A stretch of 64,000 nt of DNA from Paenisporosarcina sp050269735 (GCF_050269735.1 NZ_JBNNIX010000001.1:930001-994000), one strand, 5' to 3'; shown: positions 16,968 through 26,487, counted from the stretch's first letter. Numbers and translations are program-made. Notes: generated by a model not told the origin, from the letters alone.

Positions 16968-17042
16968 TCACATAGGAAAATTTGATGTTCACGTAGGAAA
17001 AAATGGAGTTGACGTAGGAAATATCGACGCTCACGTTGTAAA
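16968..17042. repeat. Intergenic phased array, family B copy 1 (21 bp)
   Basis: Core TCACRTAGGAAA starts at 16968, 16989, 17010 and 17031, exactly 21 bp apart. The last unit is degenerate. The leader TTGTAATTAT just before it is shared with the second family B array at 25109. It lies between divergent genes. Confidence 0.85.
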
Positions 17043-17559
17043 AGCTTTTTTTGGCGTGCGCTTCGACTCTGCAAAACCCTTTGTATTAAGAAATTTTATC
17101 TACATTTTTTCGATAATGTAGTCCCAAACGACTATTTAGGAATCGTTTTTTGTTGTATAATTCAGGGAATCATTGTGATAAAGTTTAAAAATAATAAATT
17201 GTCTAATAATTAGCGATTTCTTGTAAAAGAGATAACCCTTCCTTAATTCATTTTGAATAAATCTTCTCAGCTAACTTGCTGGAGAAGGGTTTATATTGTC
17301 AGTCAGTGAAATCATACGGTCTTTAAATTTAATGAATTCGCAGGAAAAATGGTAATATATAGAAATGTACTCTCTACTTAATGGAGGAAAACTTCTTTAC
17401 GATGTCGAAATGGATATAAGAGTTTCTATTTACTAAATAAATTCCCATTAACATCATCATTGTTCTCAAATGAATTATTCTTTGATGAATCTTATCCACT
17501 TAAATATATTAAAAAGCCAATATTACAGAATTCTACTTATACAGAAGGAAGATGCGTCT

Positions 17560-19200
17560 ATGTCAGTTCAAAAGAATGACTGTCTAAAACCTACACCATT
17601 AAGTTTATATCAACAGATGTTTTATTCCGCTGGAGATGCCATCGATATTTTGGATCTTCAAGGTAACATTCTGGATGTAAATCCTGCTTTTGAAAAATTA
17701 TATGGTTGGACAAGAGATGAATTGATTGGTCATTCTCTACCAGTTATCCCGCCGAATCAATCTTCTGGACTGGCAGAACGAATCAATAAAGTGAAAAATG
17801 GCTGTGTCATTTGCAAATTCGAGGTCGAATGCTTACATAAAGCCGGTCATAGACTTACGGTAAATTTAACGTTTTCTCCTATCTATAATGATTTGGGGGA
17901 AGTGGTGGCGATCTCCGGAATTACGAGAGATATCACGGAACAGAAAGTAACCGAACGCTTGTTAAGGGAAAGTGAAGAACGATATCAAAAGTTAGTGGAC
18001 ATGTCCCCTGAACCTGTAGCGGTTATTCGTGATGGACGAGTTCGTTATATAAATAAAGCAGGACTCAAAGTGTTTGGTTATACCAGCCAAGAAGACATGT
18101 TGAATCAATCGATTTTCACTTTACTACCATCAAATAACCGCAATGATGTAGTGAGAAAAATGTTGTCTCTCTTAAAGGAAAAAGAATATACAGTTGATTT
18201 TGTAGACCAGGAAATGACGCGGCCGGATGGCAAGTCCATCATTGTAGAAGCGACAGCTATGGGAATTGTTTTTGAAAACAAACCTTCCATTCAAGTGCTT
18301 TTCCAAGATGTAACAGAGAGACGTGAAATGGAGAAAGCCTTATTGATCAGCGAAGAAAAATATCGCTTGATTGCCGAAAATATGAACGATGTTGTCTCTA
18401 TTTTAGATGAAAATGGCATCATGAAGTATGCCTCTCCTTCACATGAGATTGTTCTCGGTTTTACTTCGGAAGAGTATGAAGGCCAACTGACGTTCGATAT
18501 GATTCATGAAGAAGACTTGCCTTCAGTTCTTGCCGTGTTTCAAGAAATTCTTGTAACAGGAAGAAGTCAGACGATTGAATTAAGACATAAGCATGTAACG
18601 AAGGGGTGGTTGTGGCTGGAATTAAAAGGCTCGCTGTTCTTTGACGAAAGAAAACGAACGAAATTTATTCTAGTCGTTGGAAGAGATATTGAAGAACGAA
18701 AACATTTCCAGGATAAATTAAAAGCCTTAGCTTTTGAAGATGATTTGACAAAATTACCTAATCGCAGGCTTTTTGAAGAGAAAGTGAAAATCGCATTGGA
18801 AAAAGCTGAAGATAATGACGATAAAAACTTCGCCATATTATATTTGGATATGGACGATTTTAAGCGCATTAATGATGAACTTGGACATGCAATGGGTGAC
18901 ATCGTGCTGCAACAATTTGCAGAACGAGTCAAATCAAGTCTGCGCGAGCAAGATATTCTTGCCCGTTTAGGAGGCGATGAGTTTGCCATCCTTCTACCCA
19001 ATATTCGCTCCAGGGACTCTATTGAACCACTGGTTGCCAGGGTACAAAAAGCTATTTCAAAAGCTTGGATCTCCGATAATAATCAGATTCGTACTAGCTC
19101 AAGTATCGGTGTTGCCTATTATCCTGAAGATGGACGAACATACAGTGATTTGCTTCAACATGCAGATCACGAAATGTATAAACAAAAGCAATATACTTAA
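17560..19200 (+). CDS. PAS-PAS-PAS-GGDEF diguanylate cyclase
   Basis: A 546-residue cytoplasmic signalling enzyme. Three PAS sensor domains are visible (about residues 18-135, 140-260 and 262-385). Each ends in a typical DITEQK, DVTERRE or DIEERK boundary. The C-terminal GGDEF domain has an intact LGGDEF active site (about residue 472), so it should make c-di-GMP from two GTP. There is no EAL domain and there are no transmembrane helices. ATG 17560 (MSVQKND) is chosen for the AAGGAAGA site upstream. An in-frame start 30 codons earlier has no such site. The gene stands alone. Confidence 0.85.
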   Translation: MSVQKNDCLKPTPLSLYQQMFYSAGDAIDILDLQGNILDVNPAFEKLYGWTRDELIGHSLPVIPPNQSSGLAERINKVKNGCVICKFEVECLHKAGHRLTVNLTFSPIYNDLGEVVAISGITRDITEQKVTERLLRESEERYQKLVDMSPEPVAVIRDGRVRYINKAGLKVFGYTSQEDMLNQSIFTLLPSNNRNDVVRKMLSLLKEKEYTVDFVDQEMTRPDGKSIIVEATAMGIVFENKPSIQVLFQDVTERREMEKALLISEEKYRLIAENMNDVVSILDENGIMKYASPSHEIVLGFTSEEYEGQLTFDMIHEEDLPSVLAVFQEILVTGRSQTIELRHKHVTKGWLWLELKGSLFFDERKRTKFILVVGRDIEERKHFQDKLKALAFEDDLTKLPNRRLFEEKVKIALEKAEDNDDKNFAILYLDMDDFKRINDELGHAMGDIVLQQFAERVKSSLREQDILARLGGDEFAILLPNIRSRDSIEPLVARVQKAISKAWISDNNQIRTSSSIGVAYYPEDGRTYSDLLQHADHEMYKQKQYT

Positions 19201-19822
19201 TGAAATGCGTTTTTGAGATCCTTTCACTTTTAGTGGAGGGATTTTTCGTTTATTGATTTTACACGATTACCATGACGAAAAATGATGGTGGATAGAAAAA
19301 AGCACCCTTTGAAAGGATGCTTATTGATGACTTAATCTATGTTAGTAAATTCATGGGCAACGGGTTAATTTTTTCTCATCATTTGATATAGAAGAGAAAT
19401 AAATTGAGATTGAGAAGATGGCAAGATGTAGTGTCGTGATAGTAGAGATCTTCTTCCAAAAATATGTGATTTTTTTAATGGAAGCATTAAATTCTCCTTG
19501 CGTATATTGTCGTGATTGCTCACAAGTTAGAATTATAGGTAAAATTTTCTTACTAAGCAACAAATAAATGTCAAAAATAAGAAGTTTATATTATGTGAAT
19601 AGTTAATATGATGAAAATATTTAGTTAATTATAATTAACTAGTAAAAAAAATTATTAGATTATCTGCCTAGTGTTCGATTAGATGATTTGCTCACTAGCA
19701 TAACATTAAATCCTGTTTACCAATAATTAAACAGCAATGAATATCCATAAATTGTTTATTTTTCGAGATAAATAATCCTGTACGTTACAATAAAAAGAAG
19801 AGAAAAGGAGGTTGGCAACTTA
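19201..19822. other. AT-rich intergenic region with a hairpin
   Basis: About 620 bases without a convincing gene. A terminator-like hairpin (AGCAcCCTT..AAGGaTGCT, about 19300-19321) has its T-run on the minus strand. Upstream of it on that strand is a 70-codon open frame (19351-19563) with a TTG start and no ribosome binding site, which I do not accept as a gene. It might be a decayed remnant. Confidence 0.4.
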
Positions 19823-20434
19823 ATGAAAACGTTATTACTGACTGGTTTTGAACCTTTTCTATCCTTCACGGTAAACCCGACCATGAAAATTGTGGAGGAG
19901 TTAAATGGACAAACTATTGGAGACTATCAGATCGTTGGAAAGACGATGACAGTTGATTTTATGACGTCGGGCAAACAATTGATTTCTTTGATAAACGAGT
20001 ATAAACCAGATGCCGTCATTTCTCTTGGCTTGGCTGGGGGGCGATCGAAAATTACGCCTGAGCGCATCGCAATTAATGTGAAAGATGGGGAGGCTGATAA
20101 CGAAGGGAATAAACCTGTGGATGAAGTCATTCATACGGATGGACCTGCAGCATATCTATCTACGTTACCGATTCGATCTATGGTAGATAAATTAAATGAG
20201 TCTGGACTGCCTGCGACTATATCAAATACGGCCGGTACTTATTTATGCAACAACGTGATGTACGAAGGATTACATAAAATTCAAACATCTGATTTAAAGA
20301 TTCCATCTGGATTTATCCATATGCCCGCTTCACATGAACTTGCTATTCAGCATGGAAATATTCCAAGCTGGTCTCATGAAGATTTAAAGAAAGCCATCAC
20401 TCTTTGCATCACTGTACTTTCTGATTCAGAATAA
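19823..20434 (+). CDS. pcp: Pyroglutamyl-peptidase I (pyrrolidone-carboxylate peptidase)
   Basis: A 203-residue cytoplasmic cysteine peptidase of family C15 that removes N-terminal pyroglutamate from peptides. It starts with the family signature LLTGFEPFLSFTVNPT. The catalytic Glu is in ITPERIAIN (about residue 80), the Cys in TAGTYLCNNVMY (about 143) and the His in FIHMPASHE (about 167). GGAGG lies ten bases before the ATG. A terminator follows. It converges with an M20 peptidase gene, and the neighbourhood is dedicated to peptide and amino-acid salvage. Confidence 0.92.
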   Translation: MKTLLLTGFEPFLSFTVNPTMKIVEELNGQTIGDYQIVGKTMTVDFMTSGKQLISLINEYKPDAVISLGLAGGRSKITPERIAINVKDGEADNEGNKPVDEVIHTDGPAAYLSTLPIRSMVDKLNESGLPATISNTAGTYLCNNVMYEGLHKIQTSDLKIPSGFIHMPASHELAIQHGNIPSWSHEDLKKAITLCITVLSDSE

Positions 20435-20447
20435 ATCATATAAGCAA

Positions 20448-20480
20448 AAGCACCATAGCCTGTGAGCTTGGTGCTTTTTT
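20448..20480 (+). terminator. Terminator between pcp and the M20 gene
   Basis: AAGCACCA pairs with TGGTGCTT and is followed by T's. The A-rich left flank suggests it also works for the minus-strand gene. Confidence 0.75.
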
Positions 20481-20492
20481 AATGTGTTTGTA

Positions 20493-21653
20493 TTATTTAT
20501 ACTGATTGTTAATTTGTTCTCCGTAAATCATGCACATTTCTGCGACTAATGCACAACGTTCAACAAACAGATCAAATCGGATATGCTCATGTCTAGCATG
20601 AGGACCATCACCTGGGATACCTAATCCATCTATTGTAGGAATGCCAAGTGCTGACGTGTAATTTCCGTCACTTCCACCACCAACACTTGATTCGTTCACT
20701 TCTATATTCAATCGTTTACCTGCATGTTTCGCAAGTTCGAACAGTTTTTGATTGGCTGCATTTCTTTCAAGGGGAGGACGATTTAATTCACCGCTAATCG
20801 TTACTTTTGCTTGTGGATTTTTTGGTTTGAGCTGTTCGATTGAGTCCATGATACGGTCGGCTTCTTGCAACGAAGTTACGCGAAAATCTACCTCTATAGA
20901 TGCATGCTCAGGAACTACGTTACTAGCAGTTCCTCCATGGATCATTCCTACATTGACCGTCGTCCCCTTGGCATAATCCGTAAGGTCCTCTAGTTGCTGA
21001 ACTAAGTACGCAATTTCAAGAATTGCATTGACTCCATCTTCATGATGATTACCTGCGTGTGCACTTATTCCGTGAACGTTAATGTTGTAGATACCCACAC
21101 CTTTACGTGCCGTTTTCAATGCATTCGTGTGTGCCTCGGCTGGTTCCATAACAAAGACCGCATCGCATGTTTTAGCTACTTGTTCAATCAACTCACGTGA
21201 TGACATGCTTCCAGTCTCTTCATCAGATGTAAACAAAAATACAGGGGAAATAGGCAATGCATCCATTGATTTCTCTAAAGATGCAACGGCCCAAATCGAT
21301 GACAACAATCCAGCTTTCATATCAAATACTCCAGGTCCATACATCACATTGTCCTCAAATCGAATAGGTAGCTCGCCTTTTTGCCACACAGTATCAAAAT
21401 GGCTAAGGAATAAAATTCGTGGTTTTGAGGTGACATTCTTTTCAAAGAGAAGATGATCTCCATATTGTTGCTGAGGATAAACAGTACAGATGTAGTCGTT
21501 TCCTAGTCTTTTAAGCATCATTTCTTTTAACAAATTCCCTGTGATATCCACTAATACTTTCTGTAGAGTTGGAGATTCGGCTTGAACAATACTGATAAGG
21601 TCGTGTCGAATATCCTCTTCATGGTTTTTCAAAAAACTGTATCTGTCTGTCAT
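20493..21653 (-). CDS. M20 family metallopeptidase (carboxypeptidase G2-like)
   Basis: A 386-residue dizinc peptidase, probably a cytoplasmic glutamate carboxypeptidase. Metal and catalytic residues are visible in SHFDTVW (His-x-Asp), GPGVFDMKAG (bridging Asp), SDEETGS (general base Glu plus metal Glu), VMEPAE and the C-terminal PHARHEH. The dimerisation 'lid' domain runs about 180-290. The substrate is not fixed by sequence, but CPG2-type enzymes release C-terminal glutamate. It starts at ATG 21653 in a divergent arrangement with the next amidohydrolase. Confidence 0.82.
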   Translation of the reverse strand: MTDRYSFLKNHEEDIRHDLISIVQAESPTLQKVLVDITGNLLKEMMLKRLGNDYICTVYPQQQYGDHLLFEKNVTSKPRILFLSHFDTVWQKGELPIRFEDNVMYGPGVFDMKAGLLSSIWAVASLEKSMDALPISPVFLFTSDEETGSMSSRELIEQVAKTCDAVFVMEPAEAHTNALKTARKGVGIYNINVHGISAHAGNHHEDGVNAILEIAYLVQQLEDLTDYAKGTTVNVGMIHGGTASNVVPEHASIEVDFRVTSLQEADRIMDSIEQLKPKNPQAKVTISGELNRPPLERNAANQKLFELAKHAGKRLNIEVNESSVGGGSDGNYTSALGIPTIDGLGIPGDGPHARHEHIRFDLFVERCALVAEMCMIYGEQINNQYK

Positions 21654-21816
21654 ACTCTGTTCATCTCCTAATAATTTTAGATAAATAGTGCAAAGGCAAA
21701 TAATCTTAATTATAGCTTAAAAATTTAATATACTGAATTTAATAATTTTAGGTTTACGAAACAATTGATTATAGAGTACTCTTGTAACAATTCAAATTAA
21801 GAAAGGGGTTTATATA

Positions 21817-23112
21817 ATGACTGAATTTGATTTAGAGCAAACATTATTAGCCGACTATAACCGAATATGGTCTAGAGATGGGGTATCAGGTGAACGCATT
21901 GCACATCGGCTTGGCGAGTTATCTAAAATCGGATTGACTGCTAAGTTTGGGGTAACACGTGTAGGATTTAGCCCGCTTGAGCAACAAGCAAAAGAACTTG
22001 TCATGGGATGGATGAGAGAAGCGGGGATGAATGTAACGCAAGATGGAGCGGGAAATGTTGTGGGGCGTATCGAGGGGAAAGAAAATCAGTCCGACTCCGT
22101 TGCCTCAGGCTCACATGTAGACAGTGTCCCTGAAGGTGGTCATTTCGACGGTCCACTTGGCGTCATTGCTGCACTGGAAGTAGCGGAAGCATGGAAAGAA
22201 CAAGGTGTAACTCCTAATAAAACCTATGAAGTATACATATTTACGGATGAAGAAGGAACTCGATTCAACGGTGGGTTGACGGGTAGTCGCGCGATGACTG
22301 GTGCATTGGATATGGAGACACAAGTCACTTTGAGCGATGCTGAGGGATTATCATTCGAAGAAGTTTTAGCTACCACTGGAAAGACCGTAAACGGTTTTAT
22401 CGAAGCGAAACGAGAAAAATTAGGTATTGAGCGTTTTATAGAAGTACATATCGAACAAGGAAAGAAGTTGGAAAGAGCCAATTTACCAGTCGGAATCGTA
22501 CAAGGAATAGCTGGACCATCATGGACAGAAATCATCTTTGAAGGGAAGGCAGGCCATGCAGGGAATACGCCAATGGATGATCGTCAGGATGCATTGACCG
22601 CCGCTTCTGAATTGTTTTTATATATTGAAAAAGCTCCAGCTATGGTAAGTACTACTGGCGTTGCAACTGTTGGAAAGGTTCATGTGGAGCCGAACGGAGC
22701 GAATGTAATTCCAGGCAAAGTGAGCCTCATAACAGATATCCGCGATATCGATGAACAATCACGCGATCAAATCGTTTCTAACGTCGTTAATAAAGCACAT
22801 GAAATTGCAGATTCCCGAAATGTGAAAGTAGCAATTACAGAAAAAATGCGAACACCGCCAGTACCAATTGGCACTCAAATGACCGACATTCTGAACTGTG
22901 TGTTCGACGACATGAATATCGAAAAACAATATCTTGTAAGTGGTGCGGGACATGATGCCATGATGCTAGGTGCGGAGATTCCTGTCGCTATGATCTTTGT
23001 TAGAAGTAAAGATGGCGTTAGTCATAATCCGGCAGAATGGACATCTTTAACAGACTGTACGATTTGCACTCACGTTCTTAAACGAGCTATTGAGAAGTGT
23101 ATGGTACAATAA
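21817..23112 (+). CDS. M20 family amidohydrolase (N-carbamoyl-L-amino acid hydrolase / allantoate amidohydrolase type)
   Basis: A 431-residue metal-dependent hydrolase of the AmaB/HyuC/AllC group. It cleaves N-carbamoyl groups from L-amino acids or the ureido group of allantoate. Motifs are SGSHVDSVPEGGHFDGPLGV (metal ligands His and Asp), FTDEEGTRF (catalytic Glu), HIEQGKKLE and SGAGHDAMML (metal-binding His). The dimerisation domain between about 215 and 335 contains GKAGHAGNTPMDDRQD. No hydantoinase or allantoinase genes are nearby, so N-carbamoyl amino acid or amide salvage is the safer reading. AAGAAAGGGG precedes the ATG. Confidence 0.83.
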   Translation: MTEFDLEQTLLADYNRIWSRDGVSGERIAHRLGELSKIGLTAKFGVTRVGFSPLEQQAKELVMGWMREAGMNVTQDGAGNVVGRIEGKENQSDSVASGSHVDSVPEGGHFDGPLGVIAALEVAEAWKEQGVTPNKTYEVYIFTDEEGTRFNGGLTGSRAMTGALDMETQVTLSDAEGLSFEEVLATTGKTVNGFIEAKREKLGIERFIEVHIEQGKKLERANLPVGIVQGIAGPSWTEIIFEGKAGHAGNTPMDDRQDALTAASELFLYIEKAPAMVSTTGVATVGKVHVEPNGANVIPGKVSLITDIRDIDEQSRDQIVSNVVNKAHEIADSRNVKVAITEKMRTPPVPIGTQMTDILNCVFDDMNIEKQYLVSGAGHDAMMLGAEIPVAMIFVRSKDGVSHNPAEWTSLTDCTICTHVLKRAIEKCMVQ

Positions 23113-23150
23113 AATCTATTTGAAAATTGATGACAAATTAATTGACACGA

Positions 23151-23190
23151 AAAAGCGCTCAAGTCCAATAAAGGATTTGAGCGCTTTTTG
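23151..23190. terminator. Bidirectional terminator
   Basis: AAAAGCGCTCAA pairs with TTGAGCGCTTTTT, between the convergent amidohydrolase and DDAH-like genes. Confidence 0.85.
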
Positions 23191-23225
23191 TATTTGGTGC
23201 AAGAATTGTAAGCACATTCATTCAT

Positions 23226-24080
23226 TTATCCGCGGGCAATCGGCATGGTGCAGCACCTGAAAGATCCCCCAGATTTGATAATCTCCGAAAAATCCACTTC
23301 AATCACTTCATAGCCTTGACTCCGCATATTCATATTTACTTGTGGGTTAACCGGCAAACTGAATACTTTTTTGTGTCCAATGGATAAAACATTCGTGCCC
23401 ATTGTAAATTGCTCTTCCTTACTTACTTCAATCAAATGATAGCGGCTTCCTAGAAAAGCTACAGTTTCGGCATCAAGTGCCTCTGGGAATATTAACGCAT
23501 CCGTGGGGGAAAGTATATTAAACACACAATCCAAGTGCAGGTATTTCGGGTCAAACGGAATCGCAACAATTTCGTAATTTGGCAAATCGATGCGAAGCTG
23601 TTCAATAGCTGAGTTACAAGTTCGATGGCTAAGCCCTATGTAAATGGTTTTTCCGTCAATGATGACATCTCCACCCTCAATATGACTTTGCGATAATTTT
23701 TGAAATGGCACATGATGCTCGTCCAGCCATTTTTCAAGAACTGTTTCTTCACCTTGTCGGATACTGCTTGCCATTTCAGATACAAATGTTTGATTGCCGA
23801 GTGTGAAACCAATATCACGCGTGAAAACCTGTTCAGGATACGATGCATTAGCAGGTAATGTGATGACGTCGATGCCTTCTGCTCTCATTTTCGCTACAAA
23901 GTCATGGTGCTGGTTTAGAGCACGTTCAATATTAATGTTTTCATCTTTATATTTTTTTTGCACGTCATTGATTATTTCATCAATCGCCATAAACTGGGGT
24001 TCGCATACAATTACTTTTTGTAACGTGTCATACTCACTTCTGCAACGTGTATGAATACTATCGATACTTTCGATGCTCAT
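23226..24080 (-). CDS. Dimethylarginine dimethylaminohydrolase-like guanidino hydrolase
   Basis: A 284-residue pentein-fold enzyme of the DDAH / arginine deiminase-related family (like B. subtilis YkgA). The expected catalytic elements are present: FTRDIGF near residue 88, HIEGGDV (substrate-guanidine Glu/Asp), HLDCVFN (catalytic His) and the nucleophile Cys in GGSFRCCTMPIAR at the C-terminus. It probably hydrolyses arginine derivatives to citrulline or a related ureido product. That fits a block of amino-acid salvage genes including an N-carbamoyl hydrolase next door. The exact substrate is unknown. Confidence 0.8.
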   Translation of the reverse strand: MSIESIDSIHTRCRSEYDTLQKVIVCEPQFMAIDEIINDVQKKYKDENINIERALNQHHDFVAKMRAEGIDVITLPANASYPEQVFTRDIGFTLGNQTFVSEMASSIRQGEETVLEKWLDEHHVPFQKLSQSHIEGGDVIIDGKTIYIGLSHRTCNSAIEQLRIDLPNYEIVAIPFDPKYLHLDCVFNILSPTDALIFPEALDAETVAFLGSRYHLIEVSKEEQFTMGTNVLSIGHKKVFSLPVNPQVNMNMRSQGYEVIEVDFSEIIKSGGSFRCCTMPIARG

Positions 24081-24183
24081 CTTTCATCCTCCATTAGTTC
24101 GTAATCGTTTCTTCTGTTATTCCCGAAACGAAATAAAATTAACATGAATCGAAATAAAAATTTTACGACGCTGAATTAAGGTT

Positions 24184-24209
24184 GTTTCGCTAGATAAACG
24201 ATGGGGTAT
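24184..24209 (+). promoter_or_regulatory. Sigma-B-like promoter of the YqcI/YcgG-family gene
   Basis: GTTTCG, a 14-bp spacer and GGGTAT match the sigma-B pattern GTTTAA-N12-15-GGGTAT with a perfect -10, about 55 bp before the start codon. Confidence 0.55.
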
Positions 24210-24262
24210 TTATTGAGGTAAATAATAACGAATGATTAATTAGATACAGTGGAGGGAATTCA

Positions 24263-25009
24263 ATGATAACGAAAGAACAGGCTTTATTAACAAAAGAGGA
24301 TTTTGCAACACGATCTGATTTACCTGAATGGTTACTCCATGAATATAAAACATTCCATAATATCGTGACAGATAAAACCTTCCCTTGTTATTTTGGGATG
24401 AGTGGCGAATTGAAAGGCGAATTGCGATATGGCTATATCTCTCAAGATGATTGGTCGAATCTGCCTAAAACGTTGGAAGGTTTCCTGGACTTATTCAATG
24501 ATCCGAAACATAAACGACATGGTTTATTTGTGTTTGTGGAACCATTTGAAGTCGAAGGGAATCTCGAGCAATATCGTAAACAGTTCTGGGATATCTTACA
24601 GTACTTACACGAAGTGGATCCTGTTGAATGGCCAGCAGATGCTCCACGGGACCCTGCTCACCATTTATGGGATTTCCGTTTTAATGGAGAACCAATTTTT
24701 GTGTTTGGCAATGCACCGGCTTATAAACAAAGAAAAACCCGCCATTTAGGTAACGCGATGGTTCTTGGATTCCAACCGCGTAAAATATTCCAGGGTCTTG
24801 AAGGAACTGAAAAAGGTGGAATCATGTCCCGCGAAAAAGTTCGGGAACGAGTGGAGGCATGGGATCAATTGCCGAAGCATCCAGATATCAGTCATTTTGG
24901 TGATCCCGAACATAATGAATGGAAGCAATTCTTTATTGGAGACGATATTGAACCTATTAAAGGGAAATGCCCATTCAATCATAAAGCAATGTCGTCAGTT
25001 GAGAGTTAA
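24263..25009 (+). CDS. YqcI/YcgG family protein
   Basis: A 248-residue soluble protein of the YqcI/YcgG family, whose biochemical role is not established. Family features are the FPCYFGMSGE segment near residue 42, DPAHHLWDFRFNGEPIFVFGNAPAY in the middle, LGFQPRKIF, and the C-terminal GKCPFNHK with an invariant-looking Cys-Pro-Phe. A GGAGGG site precedes the ATG and a sigma-B-like promoter lies upstream, suggesting stress-induced expression. It is monocistronic with its own terminator. Confidence 0.78.
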   Translation: MITKEQALLTKEDFATRSDLPEWLLHEYKTFHNIVTDKTFPCYFGMSGELKGELRYGYISQDDWSNLPKTLEGFLDLFNDPKHKRHGLFVFVEPFEVEGNLEQYRKQFWDILQYLHEVDPVEWPADAPRDPAHHLWDFRFNGEPIFVFGNAPAYKQRKTRHLGNAMVLGFQPRKIFQGLEGTEKGGIMSREKVRERVEAWDQLPKHPDISHFGDPEHNEWKQFFIGDDIEPIKGKCPFNHKAMSSVES

Positions 25010-25024
25010 TTATAGTGAAACTTT

Positions 25025-25058
25025 AAAAAGGCATCCGGCCAGCGTCGGATGCCTTTTG
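25025..25058 (+). terminator. Terminator of the YqcI/YcgG-family gene
   Basis: AAAAGGCATCCG pairs with CGGATGCCTTTT. Confidence 0.85.
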
Positions 25059-25108
25059 ATTACCCAAAAGTTGTGACTGAGCGGGTGCTCAGTTGTAATT
25101 ATTGGGGG

Positions 25109-25182
25109 TCACGTAGGAAAAATCGAGGGTGACGTAGGAAAAATCTCAGTCCACGTAGGAAAAAAACGCATCCACGTAGGAA
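25109..25182. repeat. Intergenic phased array, family B copy 2 (21 bp)
   Basis: Core NCACGTAGGAAA (or TGACGTAGGAAA) starts at 25109, 25130, 25151 and 25172, exactly 21 bp apart. TTGTAATTAT just upstream is shared with the array at 16968. It follows the YqcI-family terminator and precedes a different array at 25269. Confidence 0.85.
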
Positions 25183-25268
25183 ACGTGTTCTCGCTTATCG
25201 CTTGGCGGTTTTTTTAAGGTAATGTTTAGGGCTACAAATTGATAAAGCGAGAGGAGAAGGTTGATGAA

Positions 25269-25345
25269 CGAGAATAGCCTCTAGAAATCGCAAACAGAAC
25301 AGCTTTTACTGCAAATAGATATCCCAAATTCGCGAATAGAAAAAT
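25269..25345. repeat. Intergenic phased array, family E
   Basis: Core CGCRAATAGAA, degenerate in places, recurs with spacings of about 20, 21 and 21 bp (aligned G's at about 25290, 25311 and 25332, plus a weaker unit near 25270). A single CGCGAATAGAA also lies near 42068. It sits ~90 bp downstream of the family B array, before the SEC-C gene. Confidence 0.5.
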
Positions 25346-25451
25346 ACATTACATGAAGTATCGTAAGTCGCACGTCCTTCGTACCCTGTATTCATGTGTG
25401 ATTGCATGTTACACTAGGGCGTAAACTTTATTAACTGAAGGACGTGTTTGA

Positions 25452-26441
25452 ATGGTAGGACGTAATGATCCGTGTCCATGTGGAAGCGGGAAGAAATTTA
25501 AAAAATGTTGTGAGCGCAATCAGGCGTTAACAGTTGAAGCTGTTCGTTCGGAAGAATTGGATAGAATGCTACAGTCTTTTTACGATGAGTATCCAGAACG
25601 CAAGGATTTCCCAGCGCTACTGGCAGTCATTAAGGAATGGAAATCAAAACTTGAAAAATATTTGGCTGAAGAAATGATAGAAGCCATTGCTATCGATGAA
25701 TTTTTCTTCCATACGAGACCGGAAATCTGGTTGAAATATGTGGAAAAGCAACAAAAGAAAGCCGTGCGACCATCTGTTGTCAATGTTTTAGAACATTGGA
25801 AAACGCCTGCCGTATTATTAGGTGAAGTGGTGGAAGTAGGACCTGAGTTTATGAAGGTTAAAGATATATTGACGACCGAAATCCTGTATTTAAAACGTGA
25901 AAGTGAAAAGCCAATCCCTGTTGGCGTACATGTTTTCTGCTTTATGCTGCCGGACATCAGCTTGCAGGACAATCACTTCTTGGCAGTTTCTAGCTTAATA
26001 TTCCTCCCAACTGATCATCGGGAAGTTATCAATACCTTCGCACAAACAAATGCTGCTAGCTCTAAGGAAGAGGCAGCCCACTTCTTGCAAACTCACCTCA
26101 TCGATTTCTGGGAACTTTTAGGGGCTAATGGATATGCTGGCGGTGAATTTACCGATTTTGAAGCTGGAATCTTACTTGAAGTAATGGAGAGACTAGAAAA
26201 ACAAAATCGTGATCCGAAGCAACTACTGAACATTATCGAAGATTATTTAGTTACAAATCAGCCGAATGCGAGAAAAGAAGCGGCAGTTGCTGCAGGTGCG
26301 ATTCGATTCGGACAAGAGCATCAATTATTTGAAGGACCATACTGGAGTATAAAAGAAATTGCTGAATGGTATAGTGTCTCGACCCATTCATTGAATAAAT
26401 ATTATAAAGATATTAATGAGTTTTATTCAAAAACCAATTAA
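25452..26441 (+). CDS. SEC-C motif protein with C-terminal helix-turn-helix-like region
   Basis: A 329-residue soluble protein. The N-terminal SEC-C zinc motif is clear: RNDPCPCGSGKKFKKCC (Cys-x-Cys..Cys-Cys), as found at the end of SecA and in many stand-alone proteins. Residues ~30-280 are mostly helical and not recognised. The last ~45 residues, WSIKEIAEWYSVSTHSLNKYYKDI, look like a helix-turn-helix. Zinc and possibly nucleic acid binding are supported; a specific role is not. AAGGACG lies upstream of the ATG and a terminator follows. Confidence 0.7.
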   Translation: MVGRNDPCPCGSGKKFKKCCERNQALTVEAVRSEELDRMLQSFYDEYPERKDFPALLAVIKEWKSKLEKYLAEEMIEAIAIDEFFFHTRPEIWLKYVEKQQKKAVRPSVVNVLEHWKTPAVLLGEVVEVGPEFMKVKDILTTEILYLKRESEKPIPVGVHVFCFMLPDISLQDNHFLAVSSLIFLPTDHREVINTFAQTNAASSKEEAAHFLQTHLIDFWELLGANGYAGGEFTDFEAGILLEVMERLEKQNRDPKQLLNIIEDYLVTNQPNARKEAAVAAGAIRFGQEHQLFEGPYWSIKEIAEWYSVSTHSLNKYYKDINEFYSKTN

Positions 26442-26454
26442 TTTGACTACCTGT

Positions 26455-26487
26455 AGTCCGACGAGAAACACTGCGTCGGGCTTTTTG
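26455..26487 (+). terminator. Terminator of the SEC-C gene
   Basis: GTCCGACG pairs with CGTCGGgC and is followed by TTTTTG. Confidence 0.75.

Noticed and set aside
19351..19563. A 70-codon minus-strand open frame with a terminator behind it
   Set aside because: The start would be TTG without a ribosome site, and the product shows no family. At most it is a decayed remnant.
24129..24160. CGAAATAAAA repeated at exactly 21 bp between divergent genes, as a further phased array
   Set aside because: Only two units and no third or fourth copy; chance or a simple operator is as likely.
25109..25182. Coding of a heptad peptide by the 21-bp repeats
   Set aside because: 21 bp is seven codons, so the arrays read as repeated peptides in several frames on both strands, but no start codon with a ribosome site or supporting codon pattern exists. 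The similarity is a by-product of the period.
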